This document shows, piece after piece, positions 9,129 to 18,589 of a DNA stretch of 64,000 bases. The number at the start of each line of letters is the position of its first letter. The first letter of the stretch is position 1. Made by a program: the position numbers and the translations under genes. The notes beneath the pieces are model-generated. The model made no database searches. It saw only the letters and a program-made list of their open reading frames with translations, and was not told the DNA's origin. This stretch comes from Vibrio algarum (lineage in GTDB: Bacteria; Pseudomonadota; Gammaproteobacteria; Enterobacterales; Vibrionaceae), in contig NZ_JAQLOI010000001.1 in NCBI RefSeq assembly GCF_028204155.1, positions 124,001 through 188,000 on the forward strand. The letters run 5' to 3'.

Positions 9129-10271
9129 ATGAACTACCTAGCTTTAGCAAAACAAATCAAACAGTGGGGCAAAGAGCTTGGCTTCCAACAAATAGGTATC
9201 TGCGATATTGACTTATCTCAACATGAGCAAGCAATGCTTAATTGGTTGAAAGCTGGATATCATGGAGAGATGGAATGGATGTCACGCCATGGCACAATGC
9301 GTTCTCGTCCAGACGAACTTCTTCCCGGGACGACACGTGTAATCAGTGTACGAATGGACTACCTGCCTCCAGAAGCTAAGTTTGCTAGTAATCTCAATAA
9401 CCCTAACCAAGCCTACATAAGTCGCTATTCCTTGGGCCGCGATTATCATAAGTTGGTAAGGAATAAGCTTAATCAGTTAGGCAAGTTGATCGAATCTGAA
9501 GTAGGAACGATGGGTTATCGCCCTTTTGTCGATTCTGCACCAATATTAGAACGACCTTTAGCAGAGAAAGCCGGTATCGGCTGGACTGGAAAGCATTCTC
9601 TTATTATTAACAAATCGGCAGGTTCGTGGTTTTTCTTAGGTGAACTTCTTGTCGACCTACCTCTGCCAGTCGACGATGTCATCGAAAATGAATGTGGTAA
9701 ATGCACCGCATGCATCTCTTCTTGCCCAACTCAAGCCATTGTTGCCGATGGGGTGGTCGATTCAAGAAAATGCATCTCCTACCTTACCATTGAATATGAT
9801 GGTGTTATTCCAATGGAATATCGAAAAGCAATGGGTAATCGTATTTATGGGTGCGATGATTGTCAGCTTGTTTGCCCATGGAATCGATTTTCTGATTTAA
9901 CCAAGCAAAAAGACTTTCATCGTAGAGCTTATCTAGAATCACCTGATTTATTAACTCTGTTTTCATGGAGCGAGAAAGAATTTCTTAAATATATGGAAGG
10001 TTCTGCTATACGCCGCATTGGGTATATTCAATGGCTACGTAATATTTCTATTGCTCTTGGTAACGCTCCATTTTCTCAAGATATTCTCTTAGCACTAGAG
10101 GAAAAGATAGGGCTAACACCGATGTTAGATGTGCATTTACATTGGGCAATGGAAGAACAAATGAAACACGTGCCAGGCCACAGTACAACAAACGAACAGC
10201 TATCAACGCCAACTAATAAAACAAAGCGTCTGATAAGAATTGTACAAAAAGGACTACCAAGGGACGCCTAA
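9129..10271 (+). CDS. queG: QueG, epoxyqueuosine reductase
   Basis: QueG is a cobalamin- and [4Fe-4S]-dependent enzyme that reduces epoxyqueuosine to queuosine in tRNA, the last step of Q biosynthesis. The 380-residue protein has the DUF1730 N-terminal domain (about 50-140, with YHGEMEWMSRH) and two ferredoxin-like cluster motifs: CGKCTACISSCP near 190-201 and CDDCQLVCPWNRF near 240-252. It is divergent from tsaE. In E. coli nnr lies between queG and tsaE; here the 223-262 bp spacer has no room for it. Confidence 0.96.
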   Translation: MNYLALAKQIKQWGKELGFQQIGICDIDLSQHEQAMLNWLKAGYHGEMEWMSRHGTMRSRPDELLPGTTRVISVRMDYLPPEAKFASNLNNPNQAYISRYSLGRDYHKLVRNKLNQLGKLIESEVGTMGYRPFVDSAPILERPLAEKAGIGWTGKHSLIINKSAGSWFFLGELLVDLPLPVDDVIENECGKCTACISSCPTQAIVADGVVDSRKCISYLTIEYDGVIPMEYRKAMGNRIYGCDDCQLVCPWNRFSDLTKQKDFHRRAYLESPDLLTLFSWSEKEFLKYMEGSAIRRIGYIQWLRNISIALGNAPFSQDILLALEEKIGLTPMLDVHLHWAMEEQMKHVPGHSTTNEQLSTPTNKTKRLIRIVQKGLPRDA

Positions 10272-10841
10272 CTTAAAATACTTACCTGAGATCTTATTTA
10301 ATATCGTTCGTAAAATTAAAAATGTGGAAAAAAGTGTTTCACTCCCACCAAAACATTTCGATTGAGAAAGTTAAACACAAATCAGATAAATGACGAGGAT
10401 CAATAAACAATAAGTTAACGATCTTTTTTTAAAAGTAAAAGTAGCAAGGAGCACAAATAAAAGCTTAACAAACAACGAGTTAATCATTTACCCTCGCTTG
10501 TGTTATTTATTTTACTTTGCAGAGGATCTTGCGGTTTATTGGCTTTTTTATAGCGCAGAATACTTTTATTCACTAGGTTATCCACAGATAAGAATAAGTG
10601 GATAACTCTGTTGATTACTTTTCCAAAATGATACGGAACGTCCACTCTGCTTAAGTTTTAGCAGTGGAAAAAATAGCAATGTATAAACTAATACAATATT
10701 TTTTTGGGGAGTAATGCTTCACAGCATTAAAGAAAAGAGCAATTGAAAGTGGCTAGAATAACCAGATGTTTATCTGGTGACATAACCATCGATGAGTAGA
10801 GGAATATGACGTGAAGTCTCTCAAACTATCGATTTGAAAAT
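10272..10841. other. Gene-free spacer between queG and the tRNA array
   Basis: I see no coding sequence here. The stretch is AT-rich. It contains a loose complementary pair around 10464-10515 (ACAACGAG against CTCGCTTGTG) that could form a terminator-like stem before an AT-rich run, a pair of inverted DnaA-box-like sequences at 10577-10606, a 7-bp hairpin with a 4-base loop at about 10712-10729 (TAATGCT/AGCATTA), and a hairpin at 10761-10778 (ACCAGAT/ATCTGGT) just past the last tRNA on the minus strand. The last could be part of the tRNA 3' end processing or termination signal, but it lacks a clear U-run. Confidence 0.5.
10577..10606. promoter_or_regulatory. Inverted pair of DnaA-box-like 9-mers
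   Basis: GTTATCCAC (10577-10585) is followed 12 bases later by its exact reverse complement GTGGATAAC (10598-10606). The left arm overlaps TTATCCACA (10578-10586), an exact match to the DnaA-box consensus TTATNCACA; the right arm read on the minus strand gives TTATCCACT, one mismatch. The pair could bind DnaA or simply form a hairpin. Function is not shown by the sequence. Confidence 0.4.
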
Positions 10842-10918
<77 letters not shown>

Positions 10919-11015
10919 TCCGTATACTTTTTACTTATAAAGAGCTTACTTATAAAAAAGCATCACCGTTGAGTACCGTGAGAACTATTTATCATCAACA
11001 AGTGATGATTGAATT

Positions 11016-11091
11016 TGGAGCGACACATCGGGTTCGAACCGATGACCTCAACCTTGGCAAGGTTGCGCTCTACCAACTGAGCTAGTGTCGC
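11016..11091 (-). tRNA. tRNA-Gly (GCC)
   Basis: A 76-base minus-strand cloverleaf begins GCGACAC and ends with encoded CTCCA. The anticodon arm CCTTGCCAAGG gives anticodon GCC, and the D arm and T arm (GGTTCGAACC) are standard. It is identical over its length to the other two Gly genes in the array. Confidence 0.97.
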
Positions 11092-11127
11092 GTCATTAAA
11101 CTGATAAGCAATCAATCTAATTAAAAT

Positions 11128-11204
<77 letters not shown>

Positions 11205-11300
11205 TCCGTATACTTTTGCTTATAAAGAGTTTATTTATAAAAAAGCATCACCGTTAAGTACCGTGAGAACTACTTATCATCAACAAGTGATGATTGAATC

Positions 11301-11376
11301 TGGAGCGACACATCGGGTTCGAACCGATGACCTCAACCTTGGCAAGGTTGCGCTCTACCAACTGAGCTAGTGTCGC
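11301..11376 (-). tRNA. tRNA-Gly (GCC)
   Basis: Second 76-base glycine tRNA copy with anticodon GCC and encoded CCA, identical to the copy at 11016-11091. It is 285 bases from that copy, matching the unit length of the tandem array. Confidence 0.97.
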
Positions 11377-11412
11377 ATCATTAAACTGATAAGCAATCAA
11401 TTTAATTAAAAT

Positions 11413-11489
<77 letters not shown>

Positions 11490-11602
11490 TCCGTATACTT
11501 TTACTTATAAAACAATTTACTTATAAAGTAATTCACTTATAAAAAAGCATCACCGTTAAGTACCGTGAGAACTATTTACCATCAATAAATGATGATTGAA
11601 TC

Positions 11603-11678
11603 TGGAGCGACACATCGGGTTCGAACCGATGACCTCAACCTTGGCAAGGTTGCGCTCTACCAACTGAGCTAGTGTCGC
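11603..11678 (-). tRNA. tRNA-Gly (GCC), first gene of the array
   Basis: A 76-base glycine tRNA with anticodon GCC and encoded CCA. It is the promoter-proximal gene of the array. E. coli also places glycine tRNA genes (glyVXY) between orn and queG, so this position is ancestral and the interleaved fMet genes are the Vibrio-type addition. Confidence 0.97.
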
Positions 11679-11711
11679 ATTCTGTACGTCTTTCGTCGTT
11701 CAGGGGTGCGA

Positions 11712-11739
11712 ATTATAAGAGCATTTTTTTGTGATGCAA
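11712..11739 (-). promoter_or_regulatory. Sigma-70 promoter of the tRNA array
   Basis: On the minus strand there is TTGCAT (complement of 11734-11739), a 16-base spacer, and a perfect TATAAT (complement of 11712-11717). It is followed by a GC-rich discriminator (CGCACCCC) about 33 bases before the first tRNA-Gly. A GC-rich discriminator after a strong -10 is typical of stringently controlled stable RNA promoters. Confidence 0.8.
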
Positions 11740-11918
11740 GTCCTTATTACAAAAAAATTCATTTTCTTGCTGTTTGGTGAAAAATGAATCAATAAAACAG
11801 AAAAAGCATCGGTTTTTGTTACTAACGATTTAGAAATTAATAAATTGCAACTGAAAAATCATAATTTTTACACCACTTTCGAATGAACGAAAGGGTGTAA
11901 ATAAGCAATGATTTTTCA

Positions 11919-12464
11919 TTAAATAGAGAAAATTGTACTTCTGTAATATTTTAACTCTGCTATCGACTCTTTAATATCGTCCAAGGCTAAATGACTACCG
12001 GTTTTCTCAAAACCATCCAAAACTTCTGGCTTCCAACGGCGAGTAAGCTCTTTCAAAGTGCTCACATCAATATAACGATAATGAAAATATTCTTCCAACA
12101 CTGGCATATGCTTATATAGAAAACGCCTATCCTGACCTATGCTATTTCCACAAATAGGTGATTTCCCTTTAGGCACCCATTTCTCTAAAAACTCGATAGT
12201 TTGCTTTATTGCTTCATCTTCATCTATCTCGCTAGCGGTAACACGAGCAACCAAGCCGCTATTAGTGTGGGTATTGGTACACCAATCATCCATTTTTTCT
12301 AGTTCTTGGTCTGATTGATGAATCGCAAGTACAGGGCCTTGAGCAAGAATGTTCAACTCGCTATCTGTAACAATTGTCGCTATTTCAATGATCTTGTGTT
12401 GTTCCGGGTCTAAACCCGTCATTTCAAGATCGACCCAAATTAAGTTTTGATCGCTGAATGACAT
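11919..12464 (-). CDS. orn: Orn, oligoribonuclease
   Basis: Orn is the DEDDh-family 3'-5' exoribonuclease that degrades di- and short oligonucleotides, including pGpG from c-di-GMP breakdown. Motifs: WVDLEMTGLD near residue 10 (DxE), GNSIGQDRRF near 105-115, and H...D near 155-160 (HLALDDI). The start at 12464 (MSFSDQN) gives 181 residues, matching the family. The open frame extends upstream by 73 codons into rsgA's leader, which I do not accept as coding. It is divergent from rsgA. Confidence 0.97.
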   Translation of the reverse strand: MSFSDQNLIWVDLEMTGLDPEQHKIIEIATIVTDSELNILAQGPVLAIHQSDQELEKMDDWCTNTHTNSGLVARVTASEIDEDEAIKQTIEFLEKWVPKGKSPICGNSIGQDRRFLYKHMPVLEEYFHYRYIDVSTLKELTRRWKPEVLDGFEKTGSHLALDDIKESIAELKYYRSTIFSI

Positions 12465-12550
12465 AGATGAATTGCCTATTTTGCTTGTAAAAGAGGTATC
12501 ATACTCGTCCGAATGATAGTGATAAAGCCTAGAATGAGCTAAAGGTAAAC

Positions 12551-13605
12551 GTGGCAAAGAAGAAAAAGCTAACCAAAGGTCAGGTTCGACGTGTTCGTTC
12601 CAACCAAAGCAAAAGGCTAAAAAAGAAGATTCCGTCCAATGGGACGAAGAAATGCTTGGAACAACGAAAGTAGGTCTCGTCATAACTCGTTTTGGTCAAC
12701 ACGCTGATATTGAAGACATAGAAACCAAAGAGATCCATCGATGTAATCTACGTAGGGGCATTGAAAGCTTGGTGTCTGGCGACAAAGTGATTTGGCGTGC
12801 TGGTCTTGAATCTATGGCGGGGATTTCTGGTGTAGTAGAAGCCGTAGAACCTCGAACGTCTGTTTTAACTCGGCCGGATTACTATGATGGCTTAAAACCA
12901 GTAGCTGCCAACGTCGACCAAATGGTTATCGTCTCCTCTGTTTTGCCTGAATTGTCTCTTAATATTATTGATCGATACTTAATCGCGTCTGAAACATTAA
13001 AGATATCGCCTCTCATTGTACTGAACAAAATTGATCTTCTAAATGAAAAACAGATAGAAGAGTATAAATCTCAGTTACAAACCTATGAGAAAATTGGCTA
13101 TAAAGTCCTATTCGTCAGCAAAGAATCCGGCTATGGCATTGATGCTTTTGAGGCAGAATTAACAAATCGTATTAACGTATTTGTTGGCCAGTCTGGCGTT
13201 GGTAAATCTAGCTTAGTCAATGCTCTGATGCCCGACGTCGGCATAGAAGAAGGCGCAGTATCTTCTAACTCTGGTTTGGGACAACATACTACCACGGCAG
13301 CTCGTCTGTACCATATAACAACCGGAGGCGACCTGATCGACTCTCCAGGAATTAGAGAGTTCGGCTTGTGGCATTTAGAATCAGATGAAGTCACTGAAGC
13401 TTTTGTTGAATTTAGGCCTCATCTAGGAGGTTGTAAGTTTAGAGATTGCAAACATCTTGATGATCCAGGTTGCATACTCAGAGAGGCTGTAGAAACCGGT
13501 GAAATAAGCCGAGAACGCTTCAACAGTTACCATCGCATCCTTGAAAGCATGGGAGAGAATAAAGCCAACCGACAATATTCTCGAAGCAAAAAAGCAGATT
13601 TATAA
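12551..13605 (+). CDS. rsgA: RsgA, ribosome small-subunit GTPase (one-base frameshift)
   Basis: RsgA is a circularly permuted GTPase that acts late in 30S maturation. The N-terminus starts at GTG 12551 (residues MAKKKKLTKGQVRR), but that frame ends at TAG 12671-12673 after 40 codons. The rest, from about 12622, is in the -1 frame (EDSVQWDEEMLG onward) with the OB fold, NKID (G4) near residue 145, GQSGVGKSSL (G1) and the C-terminal zinc knuckle (C..C..H..C). Adding one base to the A6 run at 12619-12624 restores a 351-residue RsgA. The run in frame reads A AAA AAG, a known -1 slippery heptamer, followed 7 bases later by a small stem (12633-12637 with 12642-12646). Sequencing error is more likely, because six other genes here show the same defect. 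Confidence 0.93.
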
Positions 13606-13709
13606 AAACTGACAACCTTTAACGGATTAAGTAGAATTTACCGTTAAAGCGGTATGTAGTGATTTGACAAAAGATGGGTTCTAGCCCAAATAATGAGTTC
13701 TAAAAAGAC

Positions 13710-14573
13710 ATGACTTTATCAGATAAAATTAAAATTTGGTTTCAACTGTGGGCACCTAAGCACGCCATAACACGTGTCGTAGGTAAATTGGCATCAGCTA
13801 AGTTAGGTGGCTTTACGACCGCCATTATCAAACTGTTTATTAAACAATATAAGATAAATATGAGTGAAGCACTGCACTCCGATCCTGCTTACTTTAAAAC
13901 ATTCAACGACTTCTTTGTACGTGAACTTAAAGCTGATGCACGTCCACTCGTAGAAGATGACAAGGTTATTACTCACCCTGCAGACGCTTGTGTCAGTCAA
14001 TTCGGCCCGATAGAAGATGGTCAGTTAATTCAGGCAAAAGCCCATAATTATTCTGCACAAGAGCTGCTTGGGGGCGATGCCTCATTATATGAAGAATTCA
14101 AAGATGGGCGCTTTGCGACTCTCTATCTTTCACCAAGTGATTATCACCGTGTCCATATGCCATGTGATGGCGTGCTACGCAAGATGATCTATGTCCCTGG
14201 TGACTTATATTCAGTGAACCCATTAACAGCTGAAAATATCCCCAATTTATTTGCTCGCAATGAACGAGTTGTCTGTATTTTTGACACCGAGTTTGGTCCA
14301 ATGGCACAAATTTTAGTGGGTGCGACCATTGTGGGTAGTATAGAACTTATCTGGACAGGTACCGTCACCCCCCGTGGGAATACCGTTTATAACTGGAATT
14401 ATCCTGCTAAAGGCAGTACTGCGGTTGTATTGAAAAAAGGTGAGGAAATGGGTCGGTTTAAACTCGGCTCAACAGTCATTAACTTATTTGCTAAAGATGC
14501 TATCGAATTTGATGACAGTATGACGAACGGTGAGCCAACTAAACTTGGTACTGCATACGCAACAATCAATTAA
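13710..14573 (+). CDS. psd: Psd, phosphatidylserine decarboxylase proenzyme
   Basis: Psd converts phosphatidylserine to phosphatidylethanolamine at the inner membrane. The 287-residue proenzyme keeps the catalytic Asp/His elements (HPADACVSQ near 89; YHRVHMPCDG near 145) and the self-cleavage motif LGST near 252-255, where the Ser becomes the pyruvoyl group of the alpha chain. It follows rsgA by 104 bases, as in E. coli and Vibrio. Confidence 0.97.
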   Translation: MTLSDKIKIWFQLWAPKHAITRVVGKLASAKLGGFTTAIIKLFIKQYKINMSEALHSDPAYFKTFNDFFVRELKADARPLVEDDKVITHPADACVSQFGPIEDGQLIQAKAHNYSAQELLGGDASLYEEFKDGRFATLYLSPSDYHRVHMPCDGVLRKMIYVPGDLYSVNPLTAENIPNLFARNERVVCIFDTEFGPMAQILVGATIVGSIELIWTGTVTPRGNTVYNWNYPAKGSTAVVLKKGEEMGRFKLGSTVINLFAKDAIEFDDSMTNGEPTKLGTAYATIN

Positions 14574-14881
14574 CGGCAACATTATTATTTGTCGGGGACA
14601 CTGAGTAAGGTGATCTCCGGCAGCAATTGTTATTTCATTTTCAAACCGCTTCTTTGTCCATCGGACTAATATTTTTTCTCATTATTTGACCAAAGACAAA
14701 TCCAGAACAGAAAATCCCCACTTCATCTTCAAAACCCCATACTGATCTTAGTAACCAAAAACCGCTTACTTTATGCTAGCTTGCAGACACTTTTAAACTT
14801 TCTGCCTTAAGCTATGTGCAAAATAGAAAAATGAAAAATCAAACTTAGCAGCAAGGTAACACTTATGGGGTTATACGTGAG
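14574..14881. other. Gene-free spacer between psd and the SLC13 transporter
   Basis: The spacer is 308 bases, AT-rich, with no supported ORF. It presumably holds the transporter's promoter, but I could not single out a convincing -35/-10 pair or operator. The transporter's start at 14882 follows the sequence TACGTGAG, a weak ribosome-binding site. Confidence 0.4.
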
Positions 14882-16300
14882 ATGAAGAAAAAATTTGATT
14901 ACGGGATATTGATAAAGCTGCTCATTTGCTTTGCCATTCCTTCATTTGTGCTCATGCTACCGATAGACCTGATTCCGATAGATAATCTAACCTTAATACA
15001 ACATAGGCTACTTGCCATCTTTCTTCTCGCCGCGTTGTTGTGGGTACTTGAGCCCGTTCCTGTCTTCGCCACTTCTATCTTAATCATTGCCTTAGAATTG
15101 ATTATGATATCCAACAAAGGGTTACACCTGTTCCGAACTCCTCCAGAAGGTCATGAACTAGGTGAACTAATGAAATACACGGATATATTTAGTGCTTTTT
15201 CATCGCCGATTATCATCTTATTTATGGGGGGCTTTGCATTAGCAATAGCAGCGTCCAAATACGAACTTGATAATAACCTAGCACGTGTTCTATTAAAGCC
15301 ATTTGGAACAGAACCTCGCTTTATCATGCTTGGTTTAATGCTTATTACCGCTGTGTTTTCAATGTTCATGTCAAATACAGCCACCACGGTAATGATGCTT
15401 GCGTTACTTGGTCCAATAGTCGCGTCAGCACCTAAAGGTGATCTTGGCATCAAAGCGTTAGTTTTATGTATTCCTATTGCCGCGAATACCGGTGGTATTG
15501 CGACGCCTATTGGTACCCCTCCTAACGCCATCGCTCTGCAATATCTCACCGGAGAAAACAGCATCGACTTTTTATCTTGGATGATGATGGGCCTACCGTT
15601 TGTTATTATTCAATTAACGCTAGCTTGGTTCTTATTACAAAAACTATTTCCGTCATCGCAGAAAACAATGACTCTCAAATTAGACGGTACATTTAAGAAA
15701 AGTTGGCGCGCTATTGTCGTTTACGTCACCTTTGCGACTACGATATTGCTTTGGATGACGACCAAGGTTCATGGCATGAATACCTATGTAGTTTCAATTA
15801 TTCCTCTTGCAGTGTTTACCCTAACGGGCATCATGGGAAAAGAGGAGCTTAAGCAAATTAACTGGGACGTATTGTGGCTCGTAGCCGGTGGTATCGCTAT
15901 TGGTATAGGCTTAGATAAAACGGGTTTGGCGGTAGCTCTAGCGCACGCAATTGACTATAGCGCCTTATCTCCAGTAGCGGTTGTTATCACACTATCTCTC
16001 GTCTGTTGGCTCATGGCTAACTTTATGTCTAATACTGCAACAGCAAACTTACTAATGCCTATTGCGGCTGCTATTGGCGCTTCAATGGAGAGTTTATCTA
16101 CTATCGGCGGGATGCAGGGACTATTGGTTGTCGTCGCATTCTCCGCATCGTTGGGTATGATTTTGCCTGTATCTACTCCACCTAACTCCCTCGCTTATTC
16201 TACGGGGCTCATAGAAAGCAAGGATATGGCAAAGACAGGGATTATTATGGGGGTCGTAGGGCTACTTATTGTCTATGCCGCCACGCTTATTATTACTTGA
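14882..16300 (+). CDS. SLC13/DASS family sodium:dicarboxylate symporter
   Basis: This 472-residue polytopic membrane protein has about 11 hydrophobic segments and two internally repeated helix-hairpin signatures of the DASS family: MSNTATTVMM near 160 and MSNTATANLL near 380. Each is followed by a proline/glycine-rich hairpin (TPIGTPPNAI near 215 and LPVSTPPNSL near 435). The SNT motifs form the sodium and substrate sites in VcINDY-type transporters of C4-dicarboxylates. Substrate is inferred, not shown. The gene stands alone and ends in a strong terminator. Close fumarate reductase genes make a C4-dicarboxylate role plausible. Confidence 0.88.
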   Translation: MKKKFDYGILIKLLICFAIPSFVLMLPIDLIPIDNLTLIQHRLLAIFLLAALLWVLEPVPVFATSILIIALELIMISNKGLHLFRTPPEGHELGELMKYTDIFSAFSSPIIILFMGGFALAIAASKYELDNNLARVLLKPFGTEPRFIMLGLMLITAVFSMFMSNTATTVMMLALLGPIVASAPKGDLGIKALVLCIPIAANTGGIATPIGTPPNAIALQYLTGENSIDFLSWMMMGLPFVIIQLTLAWFLLQKLFPSSQKTMTLKLDGTFKKSWRAIVVYVTFATTILLWMTTKVHGMNTYVVSIIPLAVFTLTGIMGKEELKQINWDVLWLVAGGIAIGIGLDKTGLAVALAHAIDYSALSPVAVVITLSLVCWLMANFMSNTATANLLMPIAAAIGASMESLSTIGGMQGLLVVVAFSASLGMILPVSTPPNSLAYSTGLIESKDMAKTGIIMGVVGLLIVYAATLIIT

Positions 16301-16333
16301 TAACACCCTGAATCTTCATTAATTTCCATCCCT

Positions 16334-16364
16334 AAGCCAGTAGTCTTATCTACTGGCTTTTTTT
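16334..16364 (+). terminator. Rho-independent terminator after the SLC13 gene
   Basis: AAGCCAGTAG and CTACTGGCTT form a 10-bp stem with the 6-base loop TCTTAT, followed by a run of seven T. It lies 34 bases after the transporter stop codon. Confidence 0.9.
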
Positions 16365-16446
16365 AATTATTATCCTATTCGATCTAGTTGTTGCTCATTT
16401 TTTACGGCATAGTTAACTCAATTCAATTCTACATTTAGAAATCACT

Positions 16447-17333
16447 ATGTCATATGAGTGGCTAGCCCTCGCCGCCGCGTTTTTGTGGGCAATATCCAGC
16501 GTTATCTCGGTCGTACCCGCACGCCATTTGGGCGCATTCTCTTACAGCAGATGGCGAATGGGATGCACAGCCGTTATTTTGACCACAATGGCACTGTTTA
16601 CTGGTGGATGGGCAAGCGTAACTTCAGTACATATAGGCCCAATGGCTTTATCAGGTTTAATCGGTATTTTTATTGGAGATACCGCACTGTTTGCCTGCAT
16701 GAATAGAATGGGACCAAGACAAGCTGGGCTACTGTTTGCGTGTCATGCTGTCTTTTCTGCCATATTGGGGTACTTTCTTTTCAGTGAGACAATGAGCGCT
16801 GTCGAGTTCATTGGTGCCAGCCTGGTTTTTTCCGGCGTCCTTACTGCAATTTTTTTGGTAAGAAAAAACAAGGAGTACATGACTGGGAAGCAATCAAAGG
16901 CAATGTATGGATTGGTCTTTCTCTCGGACTTTTAGCGGCTCTGTGTCAGGCCCTTGGGGGGATTATCGCCAAGCCGATAATGCAAACCCATATAGACCCT
17001 ATTGCAGCATCTGCAATCCGGATGATCGCGGCATTTCTTGCTCATTCTTTATTTAGAGCAACAGGTTCAAAAATAACAAAGCCAAGCAATCCTCTTACGT
17101 TAAGAGTATTTGGTATAACCTTTATCAACGGCTTCTTAGCCATGGCCGTTGGAATGACATTAATCCTCTACGCTTTAAGAGACGGAAACGTAGGTATGGT
17201 GGCGTTACTCTCATCAACAACCCCTATCATGGTTTTGCCTATTTTATGGTTCTACCTAAAACAGAGACCAAATCGATTCGCTTGGATTGGTGCTTTTATG
17301 GCAGTGGTAGGTACTGGAATACTGGTAAGTTAG
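16447..17333 (+). CDS. DMT-superfamily (EamA) transporter, one-base frameshift
   Basis: A ten-helix EamA-type transporter is split between two frames. The first half (16447-16935) covers residues about 1-140 of the normal reading, with five hydrophobic segments and the EamA signature GIFIGDTALFACM. The second half (readable from about 16870 to 17333, residues QGVHDWEAIKGNVWIG onward) has five more helices and ends at the second EamA repeat (SSTTPIMVLPILWFYLKQRPN). One added base in T7 at 16850-16856 or A6 at 16863-16868 gives one 295-residue protein, the usual size. Substrate unknown. The start has no strong ribosome-binding site. It converges on epmA. Confidence 0.85.
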
Positions 17334-17344
17334 CCGTCAGAAGA

Positions 17345-18319
17345 CTAGGCTCGAGGAAAAGAAAATGCTGTCACTTCATCAATATGTTGCTTTTCCTGAG
17401 CCAGCATCACTAACCTGTCAATACCTAGCGCGACACCGGCACAGGCAGGTAAGCCAGCTTTTAGCGCATCAATTAAATGATAATCAATAGGTTGCATTTC
17501 CAATCCCATATCTCGACGTTTTTGATTATCCTCTACGAATCTAGAAAGTTGTTCTTGAGGATCATCCAATTCATGAAATCCATTGGCTAACTCAATACCT
17601 TTAAAATAAACCTCAAAACGGTCCGCTACTCTAGGATCGTTGGTATTAATTTTAGCTAAAGCCGCTTGAGAGGCAGGAAAGTCATAGACAAAAGCTGGAC
17701 TTGTTAAGCCGATTTTGGGTTCCACACCAATGCTAAAAAGCAGTTGAAGCAAAGTATCTCGGTCATGTTCAGGATCAGCGATATCACTTAACCCTAATGA
17801 AGAGGCTACCTCTTTCAACTCTTTCATAGAAGCCTGTAACGGGCAGACTTCTAATGAACTCAAAAATGCCTGTTGATAAGTAAGCCGAACCGATGTCCCA
17901 ACATTAAGCGTTAGTTGCAATAGCTCGTCCATTTCGTCCATTAAATCATGATGATCGAAACCGACTCGATACCATTCCAACATTGTGAATTCGGGATTGT
18001 GATAGCGACCATTTTCTTCATTGCGAAAAGACTTACCAATCTGATAAATAGAGCCACTACCAGCTGCCAGCAATCTCTTCATATGAAATTCAGGGCTTGT
18101 CATCAGAAACAGCGGTTGCCCATCTGCATAACCGGGGCCGATAAAATCGGTCTTAAAGGTATGTAAGTGAATATCTGTTACGGTTGCATGGCTGATTGCT
18201 GGTGTATCCACCTCGAGTACGTCTCTATCGACAAAAAAACGTCTAATGCCTCCAATCAATGTCGCTCGTAATTTGAGCGATTCGATACTTGCACTCGGTT
18301 GCCAACTATCATTATTCAT
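17345..18319 (-). CDS. epmA: EpmA, EF-P--(R)-beta-lysine ligase
   Basis: EpmA (formerly PoxA/GenX/YjeA) is a truncated class II lysyl-tRNA synthetase paralogue that ligates beta-lysine to Lys34 of elongation factor P. The 324-residue protein has only the catalytic domain: motif 2 (FRNEENGRYHNPEFTMLEWYR near 101-121) and motif 3 (GVALGIDRLVML near 295-306); the tRNA-anticodon domain is absent. efp and epmB lie about 4 kb away on the other side of frdABCD, so donor, target and mutase of the pathway are in this window. Confidence 0.96.
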   Translation of the reverse strand: MNNDSWQPSASIESLKLRATLIGGIRRFFVDRDVLEVDTPAISHATVTDIHLHTFKTDFIGPGYADGQPLFLMTSPEFHMKRLLAAGSGSIYQIGKSFRNEENGRYHNPEFTMLEWYRVGFDHHDLMDEMDELLQLTLNVGTSVRLTYQQAFLSSLEVCPLQASMKELKEVASSLGLSDIADPEHDRDTLLQLLFSIGVEPKIGLTSPAFVYDFPASQAALAKINTNDPRVADRFEVYFKGIELANGFHELDDPQEQLSRFVEDNQKRRDMGLEMQPIDYHLIDALKAGLPACAGVALGIDRLVMLAQEKQHIDEVTAFSFPRA

Positions 18320-18381
18320 ATATATAAGCCTATGTAACCCATTGGTATGTATTGAAAATTAAAACCATTAAAAACAACTCA

Positions 18382-18395
18382 GTGATGGACATCAC
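18382..18395. promoter_or_regulatory. FNR/CRP-like operator upstream of frdA
   Basis: GTGATGGACATCAC is a palindrome with the FNR core TGAT-N4-ATCA. The extended sequence also matches the CRP pattern GTGA-N6-TCAC with a terminal A. It is about 195 bases upstream of frdA and about 65 bases upstream of epmA. FNR activates frd in E. coli; which protein binds here cannot be decided by eye. Confidence 0.6.
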
Positions 18396-18589
18396 ACATT
18401 CAATAAATGACAAGTATACAACCTTATTTCTAAGGTAAAAAACCGTCAATATCAATTTATTCCTGACATTGGTACCGTACACTAGTTTCAGGTCAGAAAA
18501 TAATTTATAACTAAATACGCATCGAATATAGAGATGAACTAATGTTCATCTCTTATTACTTTGTAAAAAACACACACTGGAGGATAACT

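Noticed and set aside
10761..10778. Terminator of the tRNA array
   Set aside because: The hairpin is present but the minus strand shows no clear U-run after it; noted only as a possible 3' signal.
12465..12683. 73-codon N-terminal extension of Orn
   Set aside because: It runs antisense through the rsgA leader and is absent from the Orn family; the internal ATG gives the normal 181 residues.
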